A DNA stretch of 6,616 nucleotides from an uncultured Eubacteriales bacterium (GCA_900553135.1 USCO01000118.1:1-6616), one strand, 5' to 3'; positions 1 to 4,935 are shown, counted from the stretch's first letter. The notes: a model not told the origin generated them from the letters alone. Made by a program: numbers and translations.

Positions 1-107
1 AGAACGCAGGCACATTTTTCCCCGTCTCGCAGCAGCTCCAGAATGGCCAGACGCTTGGGGTCGCAGAAGGCCTTGAAAATCCGGGCGTTTTCCTGGTGGC
101 GGTCCAT
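1..107 (-). CDS. ArsR/SmtB-family metalloregulator, N-terminal part (runs off the window)
   Basis: Only the first 35 codons are present; the gene continues past base 1. The ATG is at 105-107, preceded by a GAGGTGAG ribosome binding site. The visible protein begins MDRHQENARIFKAFCDPKRL and continues with AILELLRDGEKCACVL, the start of the ArsR/SmtB winged helix: a helix with the F-x-DP-x-R-x-x-I-L-x-L-L pattern. Cysteines fall at residues 32 and 34, the CxC spacing and position of the arsenite/antimonite-binding ELCVCDL motif of classical ArsR. Members of this family are dimeric cytoplasmic repressors that leave DNA when they bind a metal or metalloid. The operator and promoter just upstream suggest autoregulation. 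An arsenic- or antimony-responsive repressor is the best guess, but the recognition helix and other ligands lie outside the window, so the inducer is unproven. Confidence 0.85.
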   Translation of the reverse strand, partial: MDRHQENARIFKAFCDPKRLAILELLRDGEKCACV

Positions 108-117
108 GGGCTCACCT

Positions 118-139
118 CACATCAAAAATATTTGATATG
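118..139 (-). promoter_or_regulatory. Candidate ArsR operator (inverted repeat)
   Basis: Two 9-bp arms, CATATCAAA and TTTGATGTG on the minus strand, flank a 4-bp TATT centre and match in 8 of 9 pairs. The repeat starts immediately downstream of the -10 box, covers the predicted transcription start and ends next to the ribosome binding site. An ATCAAA-N4-TTTGAT repeat in this position is what one expects for an autorepressing ArsR protein. The assignment rests on symmetry and position; no binding data are available. Confidence 0.6.
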
Positions 140-168
140 AGTATAGCAGGCTTTCCTGTTCCTGTCAA
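140..168 (-). promoter_or_regulatory. Sigma-A promoter of the arsR-like gene
   Basis: Reading leftwards on the minus strand, there is a perfect -35 box TTGACA (163-168), a 17-bp spacer and a -10 box TATACT (140-145). The operator begins at the next base, so a bound repressor would block open-complex formation. Confidence 0.8.
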
Positions 169-170
169 GC

Positions 171-205
171 AAAAAGGCTGGGTGAAGCAAACGCTTCACC
201 CAGCC
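171..205 (-). terminator. Intrinsic terminator of the perR-rbr-rubredoxin operon
   Basis: A perfect 13-bp stem (176-188 with 193-205, arm GGCTGGGTGAAGC) with a 4-nt loop is followed on the minus strand by TTTTT (171-175). It starts 19 bases after the rubredoxin stop codon and ends just before the -35 box of the arsR-like gene, insulating that gene from the operon. Confidence 0.9.
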
Positions 206-224
206 TCGAAATCAAAGGGGAGGA

Positions 225-380
225 TTACTCCTTCTCGAAGACATCCTTGCCCATGCCGCAGATGGGGCAGACCCAATCCTCAGCGACCTGCTCCCAGGGG
301 GTGCCGGGAGCCACGCCGTTATCAGGATCGCCAACAGCGGGATCATAGACGTAGCCACAGGGGCAAACATACTTATCCAT
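225..380 (-). CDS. Rubredoxin with a shortened (CxC) first knuckle
   Basis: This 51-residue protein is a one-iron electron carrier of the cytoplasm and most likely passes electrons to the rubrerythrin encoded just upstream. It starts MDKYVCPCGYVYDPAVGDPD, followed by NGVAPGTPWEQVAEDWVCPI and CGMGKDVFEKE. Typical family features are the YDP-x-x-GDPDNG-x-APGT loop, the EDWVCPxCG second knuckle (Cys38, Cys41) and the short length. The odd point is the first knuckle. Rubredoxins normally have C-x-x-C-G-Y, but here Cys6 and Cys8 are separated by one residue (C-P-C-G-Y). Re-reading the codons TGC CCC TGT GGC TAC gives no frameshift. The start ATG (378-380) has an AAGGAG site 8 nt upstream. The gene ends the operon, before a strong terminator. 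The family call is secure; whether the site binds iron normally is not known. Confidence 0.93.
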   Translation of the reverse strand: MDKYVCPCGYVYDPAVGDPDNGVAPGTPWEQVAEDWVCPICGMGKDVFEKE

Positions 381-424
381 GTTTGGTACTCCTTATATTA
401 AGTAGTTGTGATCTGTCAGCAGAG

Positions 425-447
425 ATTAGCCGAAGTAGCGCTTCAGC
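425..447. repeat. Duplicate of the rubrerythrin 3' end (direct repeat, copy 1)
   Basis: This 23-bp stretch matches 573-595, the last bases of the rubrerythrin gene, at 22 of 23 positions. Read on the minus strand it encodes LKRYFG followed by TAA, as in the real gene. The one difference (G438 against A586) is the third base of the Arg codon, CGC against CGT, so it is silent. Upstream of LKRYFG the reading frame stays open but no longer resembles rubrerythrin. It may be the tail of a lost second rubrerythrin gene or a product of the rearrangement that put the hairpin-rich segment here. Confidence 0.7.
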
Positions 448-555
448 TCGTGCTCACAAGCTCCATATCCTGCGCTTCCGGATAAACCCGAAAGCGCACT
501 CATTTCGCTGCTCGTCCTCTCCCATGCAAACCCGCTTCGCTGGGCTTTGCATGGG
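445..555 (-). repeat. Hairpin-rich intercistronic segment between rubrerythrin and rubredoxin
   Basis: Three inverted repeats lie in a row. The first has 10-bp arms CCCATGCAAA/TTTGCATGGG (521-530, 546-555), with a further CCC/GGG pair inside. The second has arms GCGCTTCCGG/CCGAAAGCGC (472-481, 488-497), paired throughout if one G-U is allowed on the minus-strand RNA, with a 6-nt loop. The third has arms AGCTCGTG/CACAAGCT (445-452, 455-462), again with one G-U. No U-tract follows any of them in the direction of the operon, so they are not ordinary terminators. No protein is recognisable here. The segment could be a REP/MITE-like repeat or a structured RNA that affects processing or the rubredoxin:rubrerythrin ratio. 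Confidence 0.6.
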
Positions 556-572
556 GTAACGGAAGGGAGAAA

Positions 573-595
573 ATTAGCCGAAGTAACGCTTCAGC
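573..595. repeat. Direct repeat, copy 2 (inside the 3' end of rubrerythrin)
   Basis: Partner of 425-447, 148 bp away with one mismatch. It covers the last six sense codons and stop codon of rubrerythrin. Recombination between the copies would delete the hairpin segment while leaving an intact rubrerythrin end. Confidence 0.7.
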
Positions 596-1116
596 AGGCC
601 CTCGAAAGCCTTGCCGTGGCGAGCCTCGTCGCGAGCCATCTCATGAACGGTGTCGTGGATGGCGTCCAGGTTGTGCTGCTTGGCCAGCTTAGCCAGCTCG
701 AACTTGCCGGCGGTAGCGCCGTTCTCGGCGTCAACGCGCATCTCCAGGTTCTTCTTGGTGGAGTCGGTCACGACCTCGCCCAGCAGCTCGGCGAACTTGG
801 CAGCGTGCTCAGCCTCCTCATAAGCGGCCTTCTCCCAGTACAGACCGATCTCGGGGTAACCCTCGCGGTGAGCCACACGGGCCATAGCCAGGTACATACC
901 GACCTCGGTGCACTCGCCCTGGAAGTTCTCACGCAGGCCCTGCATGATCTCCTCGGGAGCGCCCTGAGCCACGCCTACCACGTGCTCGGCAGCCCAGCTC
1001 TTCTCACCGGCCTGCTCCACGAACTTCTCCTTGGGAGCCTTGCAGATGGGGCAGATCTCGGGAGCCTCAGCGCCCTCGTAAACATAACCGCAAACAGAAC
1101 AAACGAACTTCTTCAT
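574..1116 (-). CDS. Reverse rubrerythrin (NADH-linked peroxide/oxygen reductase)
   Basis: The 180-residue protein has the rubredoxin-like domain first and the diiron domain second, the order called reverse rubrerythrin in clostridia. The N-terminal iron site is Cys6, Cys9, Cys22, Cys25 (CSVCGYVYEG and CPICKAPKEKF). The ferritin-like four-helix domain spans about residues 54-178. It has candidate iron ligands in ENFQGECTEVGMY (Glu68, Glu71), in AAYEEAEHAAKFAE (an E-x-x-H around 101-104) and in EMARDEARHGKAF near the C-terminus. Proteins of this family are cytoplasmic and reduce H2O2, and O2 more slowly, to water with electrons from NADH through a rubredoxin reductase and rubredoxin. The start ATG (1114-1116) has a GAGGAGGA site and overlaps the stop codon of the perR-like frame by 4 bases (ATGA). 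Rubredoxin follows in the same operon. The 3' end is duplicated at 425-447. Confidence 0.95.
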   Translation of the reverse strand: MKKFVCSVCGYVYEGAEAPEICPICKAPKEKFVEQAGEKSWAAEHVVGVAQGAPEEIMQGLRENFQGECTEVGMYLAMARVAHREGYPEIGLYWEKAAYEEAEHAAKFAELLGEVVTDSTKKNLEMRVDAENGATAGKFELAKLAKQHNLDAIHDTVHEMARDEARHGKAFEGLLKRYFG

Positions 1117-1528
1117 GATAAAACGTCCTCCTCATTAGAATTTGATTGCATACATTTTTGACATTTGCCATAGAACGTCAGTTCATGGCGTTCCACCTGT
1201 AAACAATATTCCTTTTCGACGGCCTTTGTCAACCCTAGATTCACCGGAATCCGGTGCAGGTCCATCACGGCGCCGCAGGTGGTACAAACAAAGTGGCTGT
1301 GGGGGGTGGTATCAGCGTCGAAGCGCTCCTGACCGTTGACCACACCGACGCTTTGAATCACGCCTTGCTGTTGAAACAGCAGCAGGTTGCGGTAAACGGT
1401 CCCCAGACTTAAATCCGGGTGAGTGGCCTTCAGCGTGTGGTAGAGCCACTCGGCGGATGAGCATCGGAACTGCGCAGGGCAGTTAAAATCGCCTCCCGCT
1501 TCTTGCTGTAACGAGTGGTTCGCTCCAC
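1113..1528 (-). pseudogene. perR: PerR/Fur-family peroxide-responsive repressor, frameshifted
   Basis: Translation from GTG (1526-1528), with a strong GGAGG site 8 nt upstream, gives a normal Fur-family start: MERTTRYSKKREAILTALRS, then SDAHP. The frame then fails and stops at TGA 1430-1432 after about 32 codons. The rest of the protein continues in another frame from about base 1454 as AEWLYHTLKATHPDLSLGTV, YRNL and onward to TGA 1113-1115. Relatives read HPSAEW or HPTADD at the junction. Here CAT-CC runs straight into GCC-GAG-TGG, so about four bases seem to be missing. Everything else is retained: His24 (the PerR His37 equivalent), RFD, PHSHF, GAVMD, and the zinc cysteines CTTC and CQKC. 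The Asp of GAVMD and the rubrerythrin neighbour favour PerR over Fur or Zur. The 155-codon open frame beginning at 1580 is not the real start, since it lies inside the promoter. Real mutation or sequence error cannot be decided here. Confidence 0.82.
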
Positions 1529-1553
1529 GATTTGACCTCCTTAACAGTAGTAA

Positions 1554-1569
1554 TTCTTGTTTGCAAGAA
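1554..1569 (-). promoter_or_regulatory. Candidate operator of the perR-rbr operon
   Basis: The perfect inverted repeat TTCTTG-TTTG-CAAGAA starts one base downstream of the -10 box and spans the predicted transcription start, the usual place for a repressor site. It does not resemble the Bacillus PerR box (TTATAATNATTATAA), so the binding protein is uncertain; self-regulation by the neighbouring PerR-like protein is an inference. Confidence 0.4.
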
Positions 1570-1570
1570 G

Positions 1571-1599
1571 AATATAGCATACTTTATCCTACTTGTAAA
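1571..1599 (-). promoter_or_regulatory. Sigma-A promoter of the perR-rbr-rubredoxin operon
   Basis: On the minus strand there is -35 TTTACA (1594-1599), a 17-bp spacer and -10 TATATT (1571-1576). The predicted start of transcription near 1564 leaves a leader of about 35 nt before the GTG of the perR-like gene. Confidence 0.75.
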
Positions 1600-1618
1600 G
1601 AGGGAATTCAAAAATTTT

Positions 1619-1634
1619 CGAAAAAACTTTTTCG
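1619..1634 (-). terminator. Weak terminator-like AT hairpin after the TVP38/TMEM64-family gene
   Basis: Arms CGAAAAA and TTTTTCG with a 2-nt centre lie 3 bases past the stop codon of the membrane-protein gene. On the minus strand they are followed by AAAATTTTTG. The stem is almost all A-T and no clean U-tract follows, so termination would be inefficient and some read-through into the perR operon is possible. Confidence 0.3.
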
Positions 1635-1636
1635 GC

Positions 1637-2317
1637 TCAGCGGCCCAGGCGGTGGAGGATGGATTCCTCCACCCGGTCGCCGTATTTCATTCCCAGAATA
1701 AAGAGGCGCAGCCCACCTGCGCCGATTAGAGCCATGCCCCACCAGGGGATGGAGAAGGAGGCACCGCCCAAGGCGCTGGCAAAGAGAAGTCCCCAGGGGC
1801 GGGTCAGCAGAACGATGATGAGAAAGCGGCGCAGGGAGATGGCAGTGAGCCCCGCCAGGATGCAGAGCAGGTCATCGGGGAAGAAGGGGAAGAGGAAGGC
1901 CAAAATCAGGAAAATATCTGTCTTGGCATGGATCACGTCCAGATACTTGGCCGAGACCCGCTCGCCCACCACTCGGGTGACAAACTCCCGGCCCAGCCAC
2001 CGGGCCAGCTGAAAGACCAGCAGGGAGGCACAGACCACCGCCGCAAAGGTGAGGAAAAAGGAGACCCAGGTGCCGAACAGAACGCCCCCCGCCAGGGCGG
2101 TGATGTTGCTGGGAATGGGGGCCAGCACCACCGACAAGAATTGCAGCAGGAAGAAAAACAGATGGGAGTAGGGGGCAAAGCGCTGGATATACGCCCGCAG
2201 AGACTCCTGGTCAGCAGCTGCGGCAAAAAAGCCGCTGCGGAATAAAAAGATGCCGCCGCCCACCAGCAAAAGCAAAACGGCGATGAGGGTGCCGATTTGG
2301 AGGGAACGCTTTTTCAT
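1637..2317 (-). CDS. TVP38/TMEM64 (VTT, DedA-like) family membrane protein
   Basis: This is an integral membrane protein of 226 residues. A short basic N-terminus (MKKR) leads into a first transmembrane segment (about 8-26). Further hydrophobic segments lie at about 50-66, 72-101, 134-158, 163-185 and 192-212. The VTT-domain signatures are LAPIPSNITALAGGVLFGTW (65-84), FQLARWLGREF (102-112) and LFPFFPDDLLCILAGLT (142-158), the last containing the conserved F-P-x-D-x-x-x-x-x-A-G re-entrant motif. Relatives act in lipid scrambling or transport and in proton-dependent membrane homeostasis; the substrate of this one is unknown. The start at 2315-2317 was chosen because AGAGAGG lies 7-8 nt upstream; an in-frame ATG 45 bases earlier has no good site. 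It appears to be transcribed alone, perhaps from an extended -10 (TGGTATCTT, 2354-2362) with no clear -35. Confidence 0.88.
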   Translation of the reverse strand: MKKRSLQIGTLIAVLLLLVGGGIFLFRSGFFAAAADQESLRAYIQRFAPYSHLFFFLLQFLSVVLAPIPSNITALAGGVLFGTWVSFFLTFAAVVCASLLVFQLARWLGREFVTRVVGERVSAKYLDVIHAKTDIFLILAFLFPFFPDDLLCILAGLTAISLRRFLIIVLLTRPWGLLFASALGGASFSIPWWGMALIGAGGLRLFILGMKYGDRVEESILHRLGR

Positions 2318-2432
2318 GGAAAGACCTCTCTTTTTCTGTGGTAATCCTCCATAAGATACCACGGACCTTTTGAGAAATTACGAACGCTTCTTAAAAAAAC
2401 GATGAAGATTTTTTCTAAGGCAGGAAAAATAT

Positions 2433-2461
2433 AAAAAAAAGAGGCCCGGGGGCCTCCTTTT
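2433..2461 (-). terminator. Intrinsic terminator of asnA
   Basis: The GC-rich stem GAGGCCC/GGGCCTC (2441-2447, 2450-2456) is followed on the minus strand by a run of eight T (2433-2440), 24 bases after the asnA stop codon. The other side has CTTTTT, so it may also work weakly in the opposite direction. Confidence 0.9.
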
Positions 2462-2480
2462 TCAAACGTGTTATTAGAGA

Positions 2481-3494
2481 TTACAGCAGGGTCACGCCAG
2501 CGTCGGCGCAAACCTTCATGGTCTCGTCATCCCACAGGGAGACCTGGACCTCGCCGATGTGGGCCTTGCCCAGCAGCAGCATGGACACACGGGACTGGCC
2601 GATGCCGCCGCCCATGGTCAGGGGCAGCTCGCCGTTCAGCAGCATCTTGTGGAAGGGCAGCTCCCGGCGGTTGTCGCAACCGGCCAGGGTGAGCTGGCGG
2701 TCCAGAGACTCGGGGCTGACCCGGATACCCATGGAGGAGAGCTCCAGAGCCTTGCCGTTGACGCTGTCCCACACCAGCAGGTCGCCGTTGAGACCCCAGT
2801 CGTCGTAGTCGGGGGCGCGGCCGTCGTGGGGCTTGCCGGACTTCAGCTTGCCGCCGATGCCCATGAGGAAGGTGACGGTGTGCTCCTTCACGAAGGCGTT
2901 CTCACGCTCCTTGGGGGTCAGGTCGGGATACAGGTCCTCCAGCTCCTGGGTGGTGATGAAGGTGATCTCCTGGGGGATCTCAGGCAGCACGCACAGCTGG
3001 GGGAAGACGGAGCGCAAGAAGGCCTGGGTGTCCCGCAGAGCGCCCACGATGCTGCGCACGGTGTTCTGCAGGTACTCCACGTTGCGGTCCTCGGCCAGGA
3101 TGATCTTCTCCCAGTCCCACTGGTCCACATAGGCGGAGTGGAGGTTGTCCAGATCCTCGTCCCGGCGGATGGCGTTCATGTCGGTGTACAGGCCCTCACC
3201 GGGGTGGAACTGGTAGCGCTTCAGCGCCAGACGCTTCCACTTGGCCAGGGAGTGGACCACCACGGCGGTGTCCTCTACACGGCGGATATCAAAGGAGACA
3301 GGGCGCTCCACGCCGTTGAGATCGTCGTTCAGACCGGAGGAGGCGGCCACAAAGAGGGGGGCGGATACCCGGTGCAGGCGCAGGGCGCCGCTCAGGCGGT
3401 CCTCAAACAGGCGCTTGAGCAGGCCGATGGCCTTCTGAGTCTCATAAATGCTGAGCAGGGGGGCGTACCCCTGAGGAATGGTGGAACGTTCCAT
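2481..3494 (-). CDS. asnA: Aspartate--ammonia ligase (asparagine synthetase A)
   Basis: The enzyme makes asparagine from aspartate and free ammonia, splitting ATP to AMP and PPi, in the cytoplasm. The product is 337 residues, close to the roughly 330 of the E. coli enzyme. AsnA is a homodimer with a class II aminoacyl-tRNA-synthetase-like fold. Recognisable stretches in order are LNGVERPVSFDI, ALKRYQFHPGEGLYTDMNAI with RRDEDLDNLHSAYVDQWDWE, APDYDDWGLNGDLLVW and the C-terminal ATP-binding GGGIGQSR. The start MERSTIPQGY (3492-3494) has an AAGGAG site about 10 nt upstream. It forms a single-gene unit with its own promoter and terminator, divergent from xth. No T-box (Asn) leader, common before asparagine genes in Firmicutes, is present; the leader is about 70 nt with one strong hairpin. 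No damage is visible. Confidence 0.96.
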   Translation of the reverse strand: MERSTIPQGYAPLLSIYETQKAIGLLKRLFEDRLSGALRLHRVSAPLFVAASSGLNDDLNGVERPVSFDIRRVEDTAVVVHSLAKWKRLALKRYQFHPGEGLYTDMNAIRRDEDLDNLHSAYVDQWDWEKIILAEDRNVEYLQNTVRSIVGALRDTQAFLRSVFPQLCVLPEIPQEITFITTQELEDLYPDLTPKERENAFVKEHTVTFLMGIGGKLKSGKPHDGRAPDYDDWGLNGDLLVWDSVNGKALELSSMGIRVSPESLDRQLTLAGCDNRRELPFHKMLLNGELPLTMGGGIGQSRVSMLLLGKAHIGEVQVSLWDDETMKVCADAGVTLL

Positions 3495-3525
3495 ATAGTG
3501 AAAACTCCTTATAAAATTGGGATAA

Positions 3526-3557
3526 GCCGGGCGGCCAAAATGGGGAAATGGCCCGGC
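3526..3557 (-). promoter_or_regulatory. Stem-loop in the asnA leader
   Basis: GCCGGGC (3526-3532) can pair with GCCCGGC (3551-3557). Alternatively the outer GCCG/CGGC and inner GGCCA/TGGCC stack with a 3-nt bulge around an 11-nt loop. The hairpin lies within the first bases of the predicted asnA RNA, before the ribosome binding site. It has no U-tract. It could protect the 5' end or be regulatory; no known riboswitch class is recognised. Confidence 0.5.
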
Positions 3558-3569
3558 GCATGATATGTC

Positions 3570-3598
3570 ATTATAATGCCACGGCGGCGGAATTGCAA
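3570..3598 (-). promoter_or_regulatory. Promoter of asnA
   Basis: A perfect -10 TATAAT (3570-3575 on the minus strand), a 17-bp spacer and a -35 TTGCAA (3593-3598, 4 of 6 matches to consensus). Transcription should start near 3563. Confidence 0.7.
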
Positions 3599-3605
3599 TC
3601 GCTTC

Positions 3606-3634
3606 TTGCCATTTTGCCCCGGTTCACGTATAAT
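3606..3634 (+). promoter_or_regulatory. Promoter of the xth-nim-ggt operon
   Basis: -35 TTGCCA (3606-3611, 5 of 6 matches), a 17-bp spacer and a perfect -10 TATAAT (3629-3634). The predicted start near 3641 leaves a leader of about 36 nt before xth. The -35 boxes of this promoter and the asnA promoter are only 7 bp apart. Confidence 0.78.
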
Positions 3635-3676
3635 GAAAACCGCAATTTCTGTTACCGGAAGGGGAGAGGAACCGCT

Positions 3677-4435
3677 ATGAAGCTAATTTCCTGGAATGTA
3701 AATGGCCTTCGGGCGTGCCTGAAAAAGGGGTTTTTGGACTTCTATCAACAGGAACGGCCGGATTTCTGCTGCCTTCAGGAGACGAAAATGGAAAAAGGTC
3801 AAGCCGACGTAGACCTGGGCGACGGAATTCTGGAATTTTGGAATTCCGCGGAGAAAAAGGGCTACTCCGGCACGGCGGTCTTTACTCCTCACGCCCCCTT
3901 GGCGGAGACCTGCGGCATGGGACTGGACCAGCACGACCACGAGGGACGGCTTATTACCCTGGAGTATGAGCAGTTTTTCCTGGTGTGCTGTTATACCCCC
4001 AACTCCCAGAGCGAGCTCAAGCGGCTGGATTACCGCATGACCTGGGAGGACGATCTGCGGGAATACCTTATGGAGCTGGACCGGCGTAAGCCGGTGATCT
4101 ACTGCGGCGACCTCAATGTGGCCCACCAGGAGATCGACCTGAAAAACCCCAAGACCAACCGCATGAACGCCGGATTTACCGATGAGGAGCGGGAGAAGAT
4201 GACCCGCCTTCTGGAGTCCGGGTTCACCGATTCCTTCCGCTGGCTCCATCCCGATGCCACGGGGATCTACTCCTGGTGGTCCTACCGCTTCCAGGCCAGA
4301 AAGAACAACGCGGGGTGGCGCATTGACTACTTCATCGTTTCCGACCGGCTGCGGGACCGCATCAAGCGGGCGGAGATTTTGACGCAGGTGGAGGGCAGCG
4401 ACCACTGCCCTGTGCTGCTGGAGCTGGACCTTTAA
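3677..4435 (+). CDS. xth: Exodeoxyribonuclease III / AP endonuclease
   Basis: This 252-residue enzyme cuts DNA at abasic sites and removes 3'-blocking groups in base excision repair, in the cytoplasm and metal-dependent. It belongs to the endonuclease/exonuclease/phosphatase superfamily, ExoIII (ExoA) branch. The active-site motifs are complete: WNVNGLRA (Asn7), LQETK (Glu35), CYTPNS (Tyr106), GDLNVAH (Asp145, Asn147), WRIDYF (Asp217) and GSDHCP (Asp242-His243). The start at 3677 was chosen over an in-frame ATG at 3548. It begins with the family-typical MKLISWNVNG, follows a GGAGAGG site 7 nt away, and the earlier ATG lies upstream of this promoter. It is first in an operon with a NimA-like gene 13 nt downstream. 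A DNA-repair enzyme fits beside the peroxide-defence genes, though they are not co-transcribed. Confidence 0.97.
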   Translation: MKLISWNVNGLRACLKKGFLDFYQQERPDFCCLQETKMEKGQADVDLGDGILEFWNSAEKKGYSGTAVFTPHAPLAETCGMGLDQHDHEGRLITLEYEQFFLVCCYTPNSQSELKRLDYRMTWEDDLREYLMELDRRKPVIYCGDLNVAHQEIDLKNPKTNRMNAGFTDEEREKMTRLLESGFTDSFRWLHPDATGIYSWWSYRFQARKNNAGWRIDYFIVSDRLRDRIKRAEILTQVEGSDHCPVLLELDL

Positions 4436-4448
4436 AGGGGGGTGCTGC

Positions 4449-4922
4449 ATGAGACGGAAAGACCGTGAGATTCGGGATCTGGAGCAGATGGAGGCCATCC
4501 TGAAGGGCTGTGACGCGGTTCGCATCGGGGCTCAGGATGACCAGGGTATGTTTATCGTCCCCTTGAATTTTGGGTACCGGCTGGAGGGGGAGAAGCTTAC
4601 CCTGTTTGTCCACTCGGCCCCGGAGGGGAGAAAGGTGGACGCCTTCCGCAGGGGAGGACAGGTGGCCTTTGAGATGGATTTCGGCCATGCCCTGCGCACA
4701 GCGGACACCGCCTGCGGCCACAGCTTTACCTACCAGAGCATCATGGGTACTGGTGAGATCCGCCCCCTCACAGAGCGGGAGGAGAAGCGAATGGGCCTGG
4801 GCGCTATCATGGAGCATATGACCGGCCGGACCTGGGAATTCCCCGACGAGTCAGTGGACCACACCGCCGTCTTTGCCCTGGAGGTCTCCCAGTGGACGGC
4901 CAAGTCCAACCAGGCGGGCTGA
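4449..4922 (+). CDS. NimA-like pyridoxamine 5'-phosphate oxidase family protein
   Basis: The 157-residue protein is a small split-barrel flavin-binding protein of the NimA/PNPOx-like group. The signatures are the opening MRRKDREI, IVPLNFGY (36-43), LTLFVHSAPEGRKVD (50-64) and VAFEMDFGHAL (72-82), then a SIMGTGEIRPL strand and a C-terminal VFALEVSQWTAK. Some relatives reduce 5-nitroimidazole drugs to amines, but most are uncharacterised flavoproteins, so resistance should not be assumed. The start has an AAAGGGGGG site directly after the xth stop; the gap is 13 nt. The next gene follows after another 13 nt, so it is the middle cistron. Length is normal for the family. Confidence 0.85.
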   Translation: MRRKDREIRDLEQMEAILKGCDAVRIGAQDDQGMFIVPLNFGYRLEGEKLTLFVHSAPEGRKVDAFRRGGQVAFEMDFGHALRTADTACGHSFTYQSIMGTGEIRPLTEREEKRMGLGAIMEHMTGRTWEFPDESVDHTAVFALEVSQWTAKSNQAG

Positions 4923-4935
4923 GGAGGAAACAGGT

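Noticed and set aside
137..559. 140-codon plus-strand open frame across the rubredoxin region
   Set aside because: Runs through the terminator, rubredoxin on the other strand and the hairpins; low-complexity Arg/Pro-rich product.
425..595. CRISPR array
   Set aside because: Only two repeat copies, 125 bp apart, one inside a gene; no spacers of regular length.
425..595. Insertion-sequence target duplication
   Set aside because: 23 bp is long for a target duplication, there is no transposase, and the segment lacks terminal inverted repeats next to the direct repeats.
547..1161. 204-codon plus-strand open frame opposite rubrerythrin
   Set aside because: Shadow of a strongly codon-biased gene; no family resemblance and no ribosome binding site.
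1529..1580. 155-codon open frame starting at 1580 as an intact Fur-family gene
   Set aside because: Its first codon lies inside the promoter spacer, upstream of the predicted RNA start, and its first 45 or so residues do not resemble the family. The GTG at 1526-1528 with a good ribosome site gives the right N-terminus in another frame.
2559..3563. 334-codon plus-strand open frame opposite asnA
   Set aside because: Antisense shadow rich in Val, Leu, Gly and Gln, as expected opposite a GC-biased gene; asnA on the other strand is unmistakable.
3495..3563. T-box riboswitch before asnA
   Set aside because: The leader is only about 70 nt and shows no specifier stem or conserved T-box sequence.
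3683..4525. 280-codon minus-strand open frame opposite xth
   Set aside because: Antisense of a clear exonuclease III gene; no motifs, no ribosome site.
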